DNA of 64,000 bases from Arsenicicoccus bolidensis DSM 15745 (GTDB lineage Bacteria; Actinomycetota; Actinomycetes; Actinomycetales; Dermatophilaceae), in the NCBI RefSeq assembly GCF_000426385.1, contig NZ_AUFG01000004.1, positions 62,001 to 126,000 of the forward strand. Direction: 5' to 3'. How positions within the stretch are numbered: the first letter of the stretch is position 1; every line of letters starts with the position of its first letter. Positions 1 to 8,936 of this stretch are shown piece after piece. Made by a program: the position numbers and the translations under genes. The notes under the pieces are model-generated. The model saw only the letters and a program-made list of their open reading frames with translations, was not told the DNA's origin and made no database searches.

Positions 1-1341
1 GGCCCCCAGGCGCGCTACACCGCCTGGCTCAAGGTGCTGCGCGGGCACGTGCGCTGCGTCGTGGGCACGCGCGCCGCAATGTTCGCGCCCGTCCACGACC
101 TCGGCCTGGTGGCGTGGTGGGACGACGGCGACGACCTGCTCGCCGAGCCCCGAGCCCCCTACCCCCACGTGCGGGACGTGCTGCTGGCGCGGGCCCGTCG
201 CGAGGGGGCCGCGGCGCTCGCGGGCGGCTTCGGTCGGTCGGCCGAGGTGCAGCGACTGGTCGAGTCGGGCGCGATGCCGGTCGTCGCCGCCGACCCCGCC
301 ACGGTGCGACGCGCGGCCCCGCGCGTGGTGCTGGCCGGTGAGGGGCACGAGCAGGAGCGTGACGCAGCGGCCGCCAGCGCACACCTGCCGTCGCTCGCCT
401 GGCGGACGGCCAAGAAGGCCCTCGACTCCGGGCCGGTGCTGGTCCAGGTGCCCCGTCGTGGTTACGCCCCGTCCCTGTCCTGCCAGGACTGTCGCGCACC
501 GGCCCGCTGCCCGGCGTGCCACGGGCCGCTGGGCCTCGGCGGGCGGGACGCGCCGCCCCGGTGCCGGTGGTGCGGCCAGACCGTGGCGCGCTACGAGTGT
601 CCCGAGTGCGAGGGCACCCGGCTGCGATCGTCCGTCGTCGGGGCGCGACGCACCGCGGAGGAGCTCGGACGCGCCTTCCCCGGGGTGCCGGTGATCACCT
701 CCGGCTCCGGCGACGTCGTCGGCCGGGTCGAGTCCCGGCCGGCGCTGGTCATCGCCACCCCGGGGGCCGAGCCCGTGGCCGACGGGGGGTATGCCGCGGT
801 CCTCCTGCTCGACGCGTGGGCCAGCCTCGACCGCTCCGACCTGGACGCCTCCCTCGAGGCCCTCCGCCGCTGGCTCGGCGCCGCCGCCCTGGCCCGGTCG
901 GCGTCCTCGGGCGCCGTCGCGGTCCTGTGCGGTGCCCCGACCGACCTGTCCGTCCCGCCCGTCGAGGCGCTGGTGCGCTGGGACCCGGGCTGGCTGGCGG
1001 CCCGCGAGCTGGCCGAGCGCCGCGAGCTGTCCCTGCCGCCCGCGGTGGTCATGGCCCGCCTCGACGCGGAGCGGCACGCCCTCGCCGACGCGGTGGCCGC
1101 CGTGGGCCTCGCCGACACCGTCGAGCGCCTCGGACCGCTCCCGGCGCCGCCCCCACCGGCAGGTCCTCGACGGGTGACGGCCGACGACGCCCCGCCACGC
1201 CAGCGGATCCTCCTGCGCACGAGCCACGAGCACGCCCTCGAGCTGGCCGACGCCCTGCGGGCCATGCGCGCGACCCGATCGGCCCGCAAGGAGCTCGAGA
1301 CCGTGCACGTCGTGGTCGATCCGCGCGACGGGGTGGTCTAG
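1..1341 (+). CDS. priA: Primosomal protein N' (PriA), C-terminal part, 5' end outside window
   Basis: The reading frame is open from base 1, so this is the last 446 residues of a longer protein. Near the start it has VGTRAAMFAP, the PriA block that precedes the DE-box region. Nucleotides ~478-610 encode the cysteine-rich zinc-binding module (CQDC, CPAC, CRWC, CPEC). The later helicase motifs are degenerate: where an active PriA has a GTQM-type motif, this protein reads VIATPGAEP. Actinobacterial PriA proteins are known to lack detectable helicase motifs and probably act structurally in replication restart, and this copy fits that pattern. It is followed after 50 nt by a HAD phosphatase and then def-fmt-rsmB, the usual actinobacterial order. 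Confidence 0.93.
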   Translation, partial: GPQARYTAWLKVLRGHVRCVVGTRAAMFAPVHDLGLVAWWDDGDDLLAEPRAPYPHVRDVLLARARREGAAALAGGFGRSAEVQRLVESGAMPVVAADPATVRRAAPRVVLAGEGHEQERDAAAASAHLPSLAWRTAKKALDSGPVLVQVPRRGYAPSLSCQDCRAPARCPACHGPLGLGGRDAPPRCRWCGQTVARYECPECEGTRLRSSVVGARRTAEELGRAFPGVPVITSGSGDVVGRVESRPALVIATPGAEPVADGGYAAVLLLDAWASLDRSDLDASLEALRRWLGAAALARSASSGAVAVLCGAPTDLSVPPVEALVRWDPGWLAARELAERRELSLPPAVVMARLDAERHALADAVAAVGLADTVERLGPLPAPPPPAGPRRVTADDAPPRQRILLRTSHEHALELADALRAMRATRSARKELETVHVVVDPRDGVV

Positions 1342-1391
1342 CGGCATACGGTGGGGCAGTCCGGGCGACCACGAGGTGAAGGCGAGACGGG

Positions 1392-2021
1392 ATGAGCAGG
1401 CAGACACGCGCGATGGTCTTCGACCTCGGGCAGGTGCTCGTCGCGTGGGACCCCCTGCCGGCCATCGCCGCCGGCGTGGGGGAGGAGCGGGCCCGTGCCT
1501 TCCTCGCGGCCGACGACTTCCGGTTCCACGAGTGGAACCTCACGCTCGACCGGGGTGTGCCCGTCGCCGAGGCGGAGGAGCAGGCGATCGCGGACCACCC
1601 CGGATACGCCGACGAGATCCGTTCGTACGCAGCCAACTTCGACAAGTCGCTGACCCACCAGATCAACGGCACGGTCCAGATCCTGCGCGAGCTGTACGAC
1701 GCCAAGGTCCCGCTCTTCGGGCTCACGAACTGGTCCAGCGAGCTGTTCGAGCAGCACGCCCGGCCGCGCTTCGCCTTCCTGCAGGGCTTCATCGACATCG
1801 TCGTGTCGGGCGCCGAGGGTGTGGTCAAGCCCGACCCGGCGATCTTCAGCATCCTCGAGCAGCGGATGGGGATCCCGCTGACCGAGTGCTGCTTCACCGA
1901 CGACAACGCCCGCAACGTCCTGGCGGCGACCGCCTGCGGGCTCGACGCCGTCCGGTTCACCACGCCCGAGCAGCTCCGGCGTGACCTGGTGGCCCGCGGG
2001 GCCCCGCTGCGACCTGCGTAG
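1392..2021 (+). CDS. HAD family hydrolase (subfamily IA phosphatase-like)
   Basis: This 209-residue protein has all four HAD signatures. Motif I is FDLGQVLV near residue 10, with the nucleophile Asp but Gly rather than Asp two positions later; FDxGxV is common in subfamily IA variant 3. Motif II lies in GLTNWS, the motif III Lys in VVKPDP, and the motif IV acidic pair in FTDDN. It is probably a cytoplasmic phosphatase on a small phosphorylated metabolite, but the sequence does not reveal the substrate. The ATG is preceded by a purine-rich stretch (GAGGTGAAGG) about 10 nt upstream. It lies between priA and def and may be read from a TACGGT hexamer just after the priA stop. Confidence 0.85.
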   Translation: MSRQTRAMVFDLGQVLVAWDPLPAIAAGVGEERARAFLAADDFRFHEWNLTLDRGVPVAEAEEQAIADHPGYADEIRSYAANFDKSLTHQINGTVQILRELYDAKVPLFGLTNWSSELFEQHARPRFAFLQGFIDIVVSGAEGVVKPDPAIFSILEQRMGIPLTECCFTDDNARNVLAATACGLDAVRFTTPEQLRRDLVARGAPLRPA

Positions 2022-2023
2022 AC
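2018..2023 (+). promoter_or_regulatory. Candidate -10 element (TAGACT) for def
   Basis: TAGACT overlaps the stop codon of the HAD gene and lies 43 nt before the def GTG, so this transcript would have a leader of about 35 nt with an AAGGA-type Shine-Dalgarno at ~2053. The match is by eye only. Confidence 0.4.
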
Positions 2024-2066
2024 TGGGGCCGCCAGCCGTCGTCGCACCCCACAAGGACCGCAGCAC

Positions 2067-2615
2067 GTGTCAGTCATGGACATCCGCCTGTTCGGCGACC
2101 CGGTCCTTCGCACCCCAGCCGCACCCGTGACCGACTTCGACGCCGAGCTGCGCGGGCTCGTCCAGGACCTGACGGACACCATGATCGACGCGCCCGGCGC
2201 CGGCCTGGCGGCACCCCAGCTGGGGGTCTCGCTGCGCGTCTTCACCTACTACGTCGACGGCGTCCTCGGGCACCTGGTCAACCCGTCCCTGGACCTGTCC
2301 GAGGAGATGCAGGACGGGGACGAGGGCTGTCTGTCGCTGCCGGGCCTCGCCTTCCCGACGCGTCGCGCGCTGCGGGTCGTCGCCACCGGCCAGGACATGC
2401 ACGGCGAGCCACTCCGGCTGGAGGGCTCGGAGCTGCTGGCCCGCTGCGTCCAGCACGAGACCGACCACCTGGACGGGGTGCTGTTCATCGACCGGCTCGA
2501 CCCCGAGCAGCGCCGGCTCGCCATGCGGGCGATCCGCGAGGCGCAGTGGTCCGGGGCCCCCGCACCCACCGTCAAGGCCAACCCCCACCTGCCCGGTTCG
2601 GCCTTCGGCCTCTAG
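2067..2615 (+). CDS. def: Peptide deformylase
   Basis: The 182-residue enzyme removes the formyl group from nascent N-terminal formyl-methionine at the ribosome. The three class-defining motifs are intact: GAGLAAPQ at residues 44-51, EGCLSLPG with metal ligand Cys88, and QHETDH with ligands His130 and His134 and catalytic Glu131. Translation is placed at GTG 2067, with a second in-frame Met three codons later (residue 4) as an alternative. It stands directly before fmt, whose product adds the formyl group that Def removes; the fmt ribosome-binding site overlaps the def stop, suggesting coupled translation. Confidence 0.96.
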   Translation: MSVMDIRLFGDPVLRTPAAPVTDFDAELRGLVQDLTDTMIDAPGAGLAAPQLGVSLRVFTYYVDGVLGHLVNPSLDLSEEMQDGDEGCLSLPGLAFPTRRALRVVATGQDMHGEPLRLEGSELLARCVQHETDHLDGVLFIDRLDPEQRRLAMRAIREAQWSGAPAPTVKANPHLPGSAFGL

Positions 2616-2624
2616 GAGCCACCC

Positions 2625-3551
2625 ATGCGCCTCGTCTTCGCCGGCACCCCGGCCGTCGCCCTGCCCAGCCTGGAGGCCCTGCTCGGGTCCTCCCACGACG
2701 TCGTCGCCGTCATCACCCGCCCCGACGCGCGCGCCGGCCGCGGCCGCACGCTCGTGCCCTCGCCGGTGCGCACGCGCGCCGAGGAGGCCGGGCTGGAGGT
2801 GCTGACGCCCACGAGCCTGCGCGACCCGGAGGCGCTCGACCGCCTGCGCGAGATCGCCCCCGACTGCTGCCCCGTCGTCGCCTACGGCGGGCTCGTCCCA
2901 CCGGCGGCCCTGGCCATCCCCCCACGAGGCTGGGTCAACCTGCACTTCTCGGTGCTGCCGGCGTGGCGGGGCGCAGCGCCCGTGCAGCGCGCCGTCATGG
3001 CGGGCGACGAGATCACCGGGGCGACGACCTTCCTGCTCGAGGAGGGGCTGGACACCGGCCCGGTGCTCGGGCGGATGACGGAGGCCGTCCGACCCACCGA
3101 CACGGCCGGGGACCTGCTCGAGCGGCTCTCCGTCGCCGGCTCCGGGCTGCTCGTCGAGACGCTCGACGCGATCGAGGCCGAGGCGATCCAGGCCGTGCCG
3201 CAGCGGCCCGGCGGGGTGTCCCACGCCCCCAAGCTCACCGTCGACGACGCCCGGATCAACTGGGCCGCACCGGGATTCGCCATCGATCGACAGGTGCGGG
3301 GGTGCACCCCGGAACCCGGGGCGTGGACGACCTTCCGCGGCGAGCGCCTGGGCCTCGGCCCCGTGACGGTCGACTCCCGTCCCGACCTGGGGCCGGGCGA
3401 GGTCGAGGCCGGCAAGCGGGACGTGGTGGTCGGCACCGCCACCACGGCGGTGCGGCTGTCGACCGTGCGGCCGCAGGGCAAGCGAGAGATGGCCGCTGCC
3501 GACTGGGCGCGCGGCGTGCGGATCGACGACGAGGACGTGATGGGCCAGTGA
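2625..3551 (+). CDS. fmt: Methionyl-tRNA formyltransferase
   Basis: This 308-residue enzyme transfers a formyl group from 10-formyl-tetrahydrofolate to initiator Met-tRNA. Asn105, His107 (in NLHFSVLP) and Asp143 (GLDTGP) match the catalytic triad known from E. coli Fmt (N106, H108, D144). [11 protein letters not shown] is the family signature. The C-terminal part carries the OB-like tRNA-binding domain expected from the length. The Shine-Dalgarno AGGAG straddles the def stop codon, and the 3' end overlaps the rsmB GTG by 4 nt (GTGA), so def-fmt-rsmB reads as one translationally coupled unit. fhs at 44 kb makes the 10-formyl-THF substrate. Confidence 0.96.
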   Translation: MRLVFAGTPAVALPSLEALLGSSHDVVAVITRPDARAGRGRTLVPSPVRTRAEEAGLEVLTPTSLRDPEALDRLREIAPDCCPVVAYGGLVPPAALAIPPRGWVNLHFSVLPAWRGAAPVQRAVMAGDEITGATTFLLEEGLDTGPVLGRMTEAVRPTDTAGDLLERLSVAGSGLLVETLDAIEAEAIQAVPQRPGGVSHAPKLTVDDARINWAAPGFAIDRQVRGCTPEPGAWTTFRGERLGLGPVTVDSRPDLGPGEVEAGKRDVVVGTATTAVRLSTVRPQGKREMAAADWARGVRIDDEDVMGQ

Positions 3552-5047
3552 CCACCCCCGACGAGCGCCGCCCCGGCCGTCCTGAGAGCCCCGCGCGCCC
3601 CGGTGGCCGGCGCGGTCCCCGGCAGAAGAGCGCCCAGCGACCCTCCGAGCGCGCCCGCAGTGGCGACCCCGCGCGGCTCACCGCCTACACCGTGCTGCGC
3701 AGCGTCGCCGAGGGCGGCTACGCCAACCTCGAGCTGCCCCGCCTCCTGCGCGGCCACGGCATGGCGGGTCGCGACGCGGCCTTCGCCACGGAGCTGACCT
3801 ACGGGACCCTGCGGTGGCAGGGCCTCTACGACCCCGTGATCGCCGATGCGTCCGGCCGCTCCGTCGACAAGATCGACCCGCCCGTGCTCGACACCCTACG
3901 CCTCGGGGCGCACCAGGTCCTCGGCATGCGCGTCCCCGCCCACGCGGCCGTCGCCGAGACGGTGGGGCTCGCGCGCCAGGTCAACGGCGCCGGGGCCGCG
4001 GGCTTCGTCAACGCGGTCCTGCGCCGGGTGAGCGAGCGCTCCAGGCAGGAGTGGCTGGACCGGGTGCTGCCCGCCGGGACCGGCGTGGACCGGCTGGCCA
4101 TGGAGCACTCCCACCCGGAGTGGATCGTCCGCGCCCTGCGGGCCGCGCTCCTCGCCCACGGCGCCGCCACGGTCGAGACCGTCGACCAGGAGCTGGTCTC
4201 CCTGCTGGAGGCCGACAACGACCCCGCCGACGTCATGCTCGTGGCCCGCCCCGGGCTGGTCGAGGTCGCCGACCTGGTCCGCCTCGGCGCCGAGCCGGCC
4301 GCTGTTTCGCCGGTCGGCGCGGTCCTGCGCAGCGGCGACCCCGGCGGGCTCGCCCCCGTCCGCGACGGCCGCGCGGCCGTGCAGGACGAGGGCTCGCAGG
4401 TGCTGGCGCTGGCGCTCGCGGCCGTGCCCGTCGAGAGCTCGGACGACTACCCCGAGGAGTGGCTGGACCTGTGCGCCGGCCCCGGCGGCAAGGCCGGTCT
4501 GCTGGCCGCCCTGTCCGTCGGGCGCGCCTACCTCACGGCCAACGAGGTCAGCCCCCACCGGGCCGACCTCGTCCGGCAGGGGCTGCGGGCCGCGATCGGC
4601 GCCGGCGCCGGCGTGGAGGTCCGCGTGGGCGACGGCCGGGACACCGGGGTCGACGAGCCGGGCCGCTACGACCGGGTGCTGGTCGACGCCCCCTGCACCG
4701 GGCTGGGCGCGCTGCGCCGGCGTCCCGAGGCGCGGTGGCGCCGCACCACCGCGGACCTCGCGGCCCTCACCGAGCTGCAGCGCGAGCTGCTCGCGTCCGC
4801 CATCGAGGCCACCCGCCCCGGCGGGGTGATCGCCTACGCGACCTGCAGCCCGCACGTCAACGAGACCACGTTCGTGGTGCGGGACGTCGCCGGTCGCCGG
4901 GACGACGTGGAGGTGCTTGACGCCCACGCCGTCCTCCGGGAGGTGGCGCCTGGGCTCGAGGTCGCGGGGGAGGGCCCGCACGCCCAGCTGTGGCCGCACC
5001 GCAACGAGACCGACGGCATGTTCCTCGCGCTGCTGCGCAAGCGCTGA
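3548..5047 (+). CDS. rsmB: 16S rRNA (cytosine967-C5)-methyltransferase RsmB
   Basis: This 499-residue protein has a basic, disordered N-terminus (~45 residues), then a NusB-like RNA-binding domain (about residues 50-200) and a Rossmann SAM-dependent methyltransferase domain. [10 protein letters not shown] is the SAM-binding motif I. DAPCTGLG carries Cys383, and YATCSP carries Cys433, the two-cysteine arrangement of RNA m5C methyltransferases. GTG 3548 was chosen because it overlaps the fmt stop by 4 nt and is followed at once by rsmB-like sequence; open reading frame further upstream is antisense-like noise inside fmt. It modifies helix 31 of 16S rRNA in known family members. Confidence 0.92.
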   Translation: MTTPDERRPGRPESPARPGGRRGPRQKSAQRPSERARSGDPARLTAYTVLRSVAEGGYANLELPRLLRGHGMAGRDAAFATELTYGTLRWQGLYDPVIADASGRSVDKIDPPVLDTLRLGAHQVLGMRVPAHAAVAETVGLARQVNGAGAAGFVNAVLRRVSERSRQEWLDRVLPAGTGVDRLAMEHSHPEWIVRALRAALLAHGAATVETVDQELVSLLEADNDPADVMLVARPGLVEVADLVRLGAEPAAVSPVGAVLRSGDPGGLAPVRDGRAAVQDEGSQVLALALAAVPVESSDDYPEEWLDLCAGPGGKAGLLAALSVGRAYLTANEVSPHRADLVRQGLRAAIGAGAGVEVRVGDGRDTGVDEPGRYDRVLVDAPCTGLGALRRRPEARWRRTTADLAALTELQRELLASAIEATRPGGVIAYATCSPHVNETTFVVRDVAGRRDDVEVLDAHAVLREVAPGLEVAGEGPHAQLWPHRNETDGMFLALLRKR

Positions 5048-5069
5048 CCGGGCGCGTCGCCGGCTCGCC

Positions 5070-5075
5070 TAGGCT
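5070..5075 (+). promoter_or_regulatory. Leaderless -10 element (TAGGCT) for rpe
   Basis: TAGGCT ends 6 nt before GTG 5082. That spacing predicts transcription starting on the G of that codon and argues against GTG 5076, which would lie upstream of the transcript start. Confidence 0.6.
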
Positions 5076-5081
5076 GTGCCC

Positions 5082-5734
<653 letters not shown>

Positions 5735-5738
<4 letters not shown>

Positions 5739-5746
5739 CTAGTCAG
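5735..5746. repeat. 12-bp perfect palindrome CTGACTAGTCAG over the rpe stop codon
   Basis: The dodecamer reads the same on both strands and includes the rpe TGA. It starts a stretch (about 5739-5822) that is visibly much richer in A/T than the rest of the window. It has no loop, so a protein-binding operator is more likely than a hairpin. No regulator can be assigned. Confidence 0.5.
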
Positions 5747-5786
5747 ACTGAGTACCCGCACCTAGTTACTCTCTGTTCGATTTGTC

Positions 5787-5809
5787 GTACTATGTGTGCC
5801 CATTAGTAC
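5787..5809. promoter_or_regulatory. Inverted repeat GTACTA-N11-TAGTAC in an AT-richer intergenic island
   Basis: Two perfect 6-bp arms are separated by 11 bp, so the arm centres are about 17 bp apart, typical of a dimeric DNA-binding protein. The left arm overlaps TACTAT (5788-5793), which resembles a -10 hexamer. The island (5739-5831) lies between rpe and a GGGGGAGAGGGG ribosome-binding-like run before GTG 5832. Promoter and operator roles are inferred only. Confidence 0.45.
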
Positions 5810-5831
5810 TTCTCGGGGGAGAGGGGTCACG

Positions 5832-5993
5832 GTGCCGTCGAGCAGTCGCGCAGCGCTCGAGTGCCTGCGTCGTGTCCCGGCGCTGGCGCGCCAGGCCGTC
5901 CGGGAGGGGAGCGCCCCCGCCGGGGCCCGGATGGACGCGGTTCCGCGTCGCGGACGACGTCATACGGCCGTCACGGGGAGCCGTAGGCTGTAG
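5832..5993 (+). CDS. Possible small arginine-rich protein, unrecognised
   Basis: This 53-codon frame starts at GTG 5832, downstream of a purine-rich run (GGGGGAGAGGGG) that could act as a ribosome-binding site. It is Arg/Ala-rich with no membrane segment and no motif I recognise. It ends at 5993, overlapping the hisE promoter hexamer. In favour of a real gene are the candidate promoter and operator directly upstream; against it are the short length and the ease of open frames at this GC. The alternative is that the stretch 5739-5996 is purely regulatory. Confidence 0.25.
   Translation: MPSSSRAALECLRRVPALARQAVREGSAPAGARMDAVPRRGRRHTAVTGSRRL
5984..5989 (+). promoter_or_regulatory. Leaderless -10 element (TAGGCT) for hisE
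   Basis: TAGGCT ends 7 nt before the hisE GTG at 5997. No Shine-Dalgarno lies between them, so a leaderless hisE-hisG message is predicted. Confidence 0.55.
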
Positions 5994-5996
5994 GGC

Positions 5997-6260
5997 GTGA
6001 AGACCTTCGACCAGCTGTTCGCCGAGCTCACCGACAAGGCCGTGACCCGGCCGGAAGGCTCCGGCACGGTGGCCGAGCTCGACAAGGGCGTGCACTTCAT
6101 CGGCAAGAAGATCGTCGAGGAGGCCGCCGAGGTGTGGATGGCGGCCGAGCACGAGGGTGACGAGCGGGCCGCCGAGGAGATCAGCCAGCTGCTCTACCAC
6201 CTCCAGGTCCTCATGGTCGCCCGGGGCATCAGCCTGGACGACGTCTACGCCCACCTCTGA
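5997..6260 (+). CDS. hisE: Phosphoribosyl-ATP pyrophosphatase
   Basis: The 87-residue enzyme carries out the second step of histidine synthesis, hydrolysing phosphoribosyl-ATP to phosphoribosyl-AMP and pyrophosphate. It is an all-alpha NTP-pyrophosphohydrolase, and the metal-binding acidic pattern is seen in [13 protein letters not shown] and [12 protein letters not shown]. The length is normal for a stand-alone HisE. It is followed 11 nt later by hisG, so the first two enzymes of the pathway are co-transcribed, while hisI, the third step, lies 8 kb away next to trpE. Confidence 0.94.
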   Translation: MKTFDQLFAELTDKAVTRPEGSGTVAELDKGVHFIGKKIVEEAAEVWMAAEHEGDERAAEEISQLLYHLQVLMVARGISLDDVYAHL

Positions 6261-6271
6261 CCGGAGACCCC

Positions 6272-7135
6272 ATGCTGCGAGTCGCCGTCCCCAACAAGGG
6301 GTCGCTGTCCGAGCCCGCCACGACGATGATGAAGGAAGCGGGCTACGCCCAGCGTCGTGACACCAAGGAGCTCGTCCTCACCGACGCCGACAACGGCGTC
6401 GAGTTCTTCTACCTGCGTCCCCGCGACGTCGCCGTCTACGTCGGGGCCGGCACCGTCGACCTCGGCATCACGGGTCGGGACCTGCTGCTGGACTCCGGCA
6501 GCACCGCCCGCGAGGTCATGGCCCTGGGCTTCGCCCGGTCGACCTTCCGGTTCGCCGCGCCGGCGGGCTCCATGGGATCCGTCGCCGACATCGACGGGCG
6601 GCGCGTGGCGACGTCATACTCCGGCCTGGTCCGGTCCCACCTGGACACCCACGGCATCACGGCCGAGGTCGTCCACCTCGACGGGGCCGTCGAGACCGCG
6701 GTGACCCTCGGCGTGGCCGACCTGATCGCGGACGTGGTCGAGACGGGCACGACCCTGCGCAACGCCGGCCTCGAGGTCTTCGGCGACCCCATCCTGCGCA
6801 GCGAGGCCGTGCTGATCAGCCGTTCGGACGCCGGGGGCGCCACCCAGGGGGAACCCGACCCGGCCCTGGAGACCCTGCGCCGCCGGCTCCACGGCGTGCT
6901 CGTGGCCCGCCAGTACGTCCTGATGGACTACGACTGCCCGAGCGAGCTCGTGGAGCGCGCGGTGGCGGTCACGCCCGGGCTGGAGTCCCCGACCGTGTCG
7001 CCGCTGCACGACCGGTCCTGGGTCGCCGTGCGCTCGATGGTGCCCCGCAAGCAGACCAACGCCGTGATGGACGAGCTCTATCGCATCGGGGCGCGCGGCA
7101 TCCTGGTCACCGACATCGCCGCCTGCCGGCTGTGA
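6272..7135 (+). CDS. hisG: ATP phosphoribosyltransferase, long form
   Basis: This 287-residue enzyme commits ATP and PRPP to histidine synthesis. The first ~205 residues form the periplasmic-binding-like catalytic domains, with the PRPP-binding motif VETGTT. The last ~80 residues (from the PTVSPL region) form the ACT-like regulatory domain that binds histidine in long-form HisG, so feedback inhibition is expected and no HisZ partner is needed. ATG 6272 follows the hisE stop by 11 nt. Confidence 0.95.
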   Translation: MLRVAVPNKGSLSEPATTMMKEAGYAQRRDTKELVLTDADNGVEFFYLRPRDVAVYVGAGTVDLGITGRDLLLDSGSTAREVMALGFARSTFRFAAPAGSMGSVADIDGRRVATSYSGLVRSHLDTHGITAEVVHLDGAVETAVTLGVADLIADVVETGTTLRNAGLEVFGDPILRSEAVLISRSDAGGATQGEPDPALETLRRRLHGVLVARQYVLMDYDCPSELVERAVAVTPGLESPTVSPLHDRSWVAVRSMVPRKQTNAVMDELYRIGARGILVTDIAACRL

Positions 7136-7142
7136 CCGCCGG

Positions 7143-7628
7143 ATGAGCAGCCTCGACCGTCCGGGGCCGGCGCCCTACGACCCCTTCCAGCCCCGACGGG
7201 GCCGAGCGATGGCGCTCACCGCGGGGGTCCTGAGCCTCCTGCTCTTCTGCATCCTGGCGGCGCTGGTCCCGGGCGGGGCGCGGGGGTTCGGCGTCGTGGA
7301 CCGGCTCATGCTGGTGGCGTGCGGCGTGGCGATCGCGTTCGTGCTCGCCCGTTACGCCGCCATCCGGGCCCTGCCGGACGAGTCCGGGCTGACCGTCCGC
7401 AACCTCATGACCACCCGCCACCTGCCCTGGACCAGCATCGAGTCGGTGCGGTTCGGGCACGGCGACCCCTGGGTGTCCCTCGTGCTCGACGACACCGAGA
7501 CCGTCGCCGTCATGGCCATCCAGCGGGCCGACGGCCTCGGGTCGCAGGCGGAGGCCGGTCGCCTGGCGGCCCTGGTGGAGTCCCACCGCGGCGACCGCGA
7601 CGACGTCGCCCGGACCTGGGACGCCTGA
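7143..7628 (+). CDS. PH-domain (bPH type) membrane protein
   Basis: This 161-residue protein has two hydrophobic helices (about residues 23-43 and 50-68) followed by a soluble domain whose pattern (LTVRNLMTTRHLPWTSIESV, then WVSLVLDD) is that of bacterial PH-like domains of the PH_6 type. It starts 7 nt after hisG, a linkage I recall in other Micrococcales genomes, although no role in histidine synthesis is known. Its function is unknown; a membrane-anchored binding module facing the cytoplasm is the simplest reading. Confidence 0.75.
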   Translation: MSSLDRPGPAPYDPFQPRRGRAMALTAGVLSLLLFCILAALVPGGARGFGVVDRLMLVACGVAIAFVLARYAAIRALPDESGLTVRNLMTTRHLPWTSIESVRFGHGDPWVSLVLDDTETVAVMAIQRADGLGSQAEAGRLAALVESHRGDRDDVARTWDA

Positions 7629-7665
7629 CCTTCCCCAATCCGCCGTCCAGGGGCTCCCACGTCGT

Positions 7666-7671
7666 TAGAGT
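7666..7671 (+). promoter_or_regulatory. Leaderless -10 element (TAGAGT) for manA
   Basis: TAGAGT ends 6 nt before the manA GTG at 7678, with no ribosome-binding site between. Confidence 0.6.
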
Positions 7672-7677
7672 TGTCGG

Positions 7678-8892
7678 GTGGATCGTCTCGAAGCCGTCGT
7701 CCAGCCCTACGACTGGGGCTCCCGCTACGTCATCGCCACCCTCCAGGGTCGGCCGACGCCGTCGCCCGGTCCCGAGGCGGAGCTCTGGATCGGGGCCCAC
7801 CCCGCCGCTCCCGCGCTGCTCGAGCGCGAGCAGGGCCTGACCACCCTCCACAAGGTCATCTCAACGGACCCCGAGGGGGAGCTCGGCGCCGGGTGCGCGA
7901 GCCGGTTCGACGGTCGCCTGCCCTTCCTGCTCAAGGTCCTCGCCGTCGAGAAGGCCCTGTCGATCCAGGTGCACCCCGACCGCACCCAGGCGCAGGAGGG
8001 ATGGGCCCGGGAGGACGCGGCGTCGATCCCGCTGCGCGATCCGGCCCGCAACTACAAAGACGACTGGCCCAAGCCGGAGGCGGTGCTGGCGCTCACCGAG
8101 TTCGAGGCGCTCGCGGGGTTCCGCAGCGCCGAGGACGCGGCCCGGGTCGTCGAGCACCTGCAGGTCCCGGCGCTGGCCCCCGTCGTGGAGGCCCTGCGCG
8201 GGGGCGGGGCCCAGGCGCAGGCCCTCACGACCCTGCTCCACTGGCCCATGCGCGAGCGTGACCAGCTGCTGGCCGACGTCGAGTGGCGCTGCGGCGAGCT
8301 CGCGGACGACCCCGCCGTCGTGGACGAGGACCGCGCGGCCTTCCGCGCCGCGGTGCGGATCGCGCGCCAGCACCCCGGCGACATCGGCCTGGTCGCCTCG
8401 CTCCTGCTGCAGCACGTGGTCCTCCAGCCCGGCGAGGGACTGTTCATGCCCGCCGGCGGCCTGCACTGCTACCTGCAGGGGACGGGCGTCGAGCTGCTCG
8501 CCAACTCGGACAACGTCGTGCGGGCCGGGCTGACCTCCAAGCACGTGGACGTGGACGAGCTGCTGCGCCTGCTCGACCCGTCCGTGATCGTCCCGACGCT
8601 CCGCGCGGTCGAGGTCGCGCCGGGGATCACGCACTTCGAGACGCCGGCGCCGGAGTTCGACCTGCTGCGCTGCGTGGTCGGGGGTAGCGACGCTGGTCCC
8701 GGGGCCCAGCACCTGCCTGGTGACGGGGCTCCGCGGCTGCTGCTGTGCCTCGAGGGCGAGGTGACGGTGACCGACGGCGGGGGCGACCAGGTCGTGCTCG
8801 GCCGGGGCGACACGTGCTACTCCCCGGCCACGGACTCGGGGCTGGTCCTGACCGGTCGTGGCGACGTCGTGATCGGCACCACAGGTCGCTAG
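7678..8892 (+). CDS. manA: Mannose-6-phosphate isomerase, class I
   Basis: The 404-residue cupin enzyme interconverts mannose-6-phosphate and fructose-6-phosphate, feeding GDP-mannose for glycans. The zinc ligands are visible in order: Gln and His of IQVHPD, Glu of WPKPEAV, and His of GGLHCYL. VQPYDWGS is the family N-terminal signature, and the length is usual for type I. Its TAG stop is contained in the TAGGAT hexamer that probably drives the following permease gene. Confidence 0.93.
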   Translation: MDRLEAVVQPYDWGSRYVIATLQGRPTPSPGPEAELWIGAHPAAPALLEREQGLTTLHKVISTDPEGELGAGCASRFDGRLPFLLKVLAVEKALSIQVHPDRTQAQEGWAREDAASIPLRDPARNYKDDWPKPEAVLALTEFEALAGFRSAEDAARVVEHLQVPALAPVVEALRGGGAQAQALTTLLHWPMRERDQLLADVEWRCGELADDPAVVDEDRAAFRAAVRIARQHPGDIGLVASLLLQHVVLQPGEGLFMPAGGLHCYLQGTGVELLANSDNVVRAGLTSKHVDVDELLRLLDPSVIVPTLRAVEVAPGITHFETPAPEFDLLRCVVGGSDAGPGAQHLPGDGAPRLLLCLEGEVTVTDGGGDQVVLGRGDTCYSPATDSGLVLTGRGDVVIGTTGR

Positions 8893-8895
8893 GAT
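8890..8895 (+). promoter_or_regulatory. Candidate -10 element (TAGGAT) for the NCS2 permease
   Basis: The hexamer overlaps the manA stop codon. Transcription would start near 8902 and give a leader of about 35 nt that opens with a strong hairpin. Confidence 0.5.
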
Positions 8896-8901
8896 GGCGC
8901 G

Positions 8902-8918
8902 GGCCGGACGCTCCGGCC
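8902..8918 (+). promoter_or_regulatory. 7-bp GC hairpin in the permease mRNA leader
   Basis: GGCCGGA and TCCGGCC are perfect complements around a 3-nt loop. The hairpin ends 3 nt before the GAGGAG ribosome-binding site (8922-8927) of the permease. It does not resemble the PyrR or PreQ1/purine consensus motifs I know. A role in translational control is inference. Confidence 0.4.
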
Positions 8919-8936
8919 GGCGAGGAGCATGACCTG

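Noticed and set aside
2546-3547. Open frame upstream of rsmB that would add 334 residues
   Set aside because: It runs inside fmt in another frame and is arginine/proline-rich; rsmB similarity begins at GTG 3548.
5782-6000. 72-codon frame from TTG 5782 overlapping the hisE start
   Set aside because: It begins within the inverted repeat without a ribosome-binding site and has no protein-like features.
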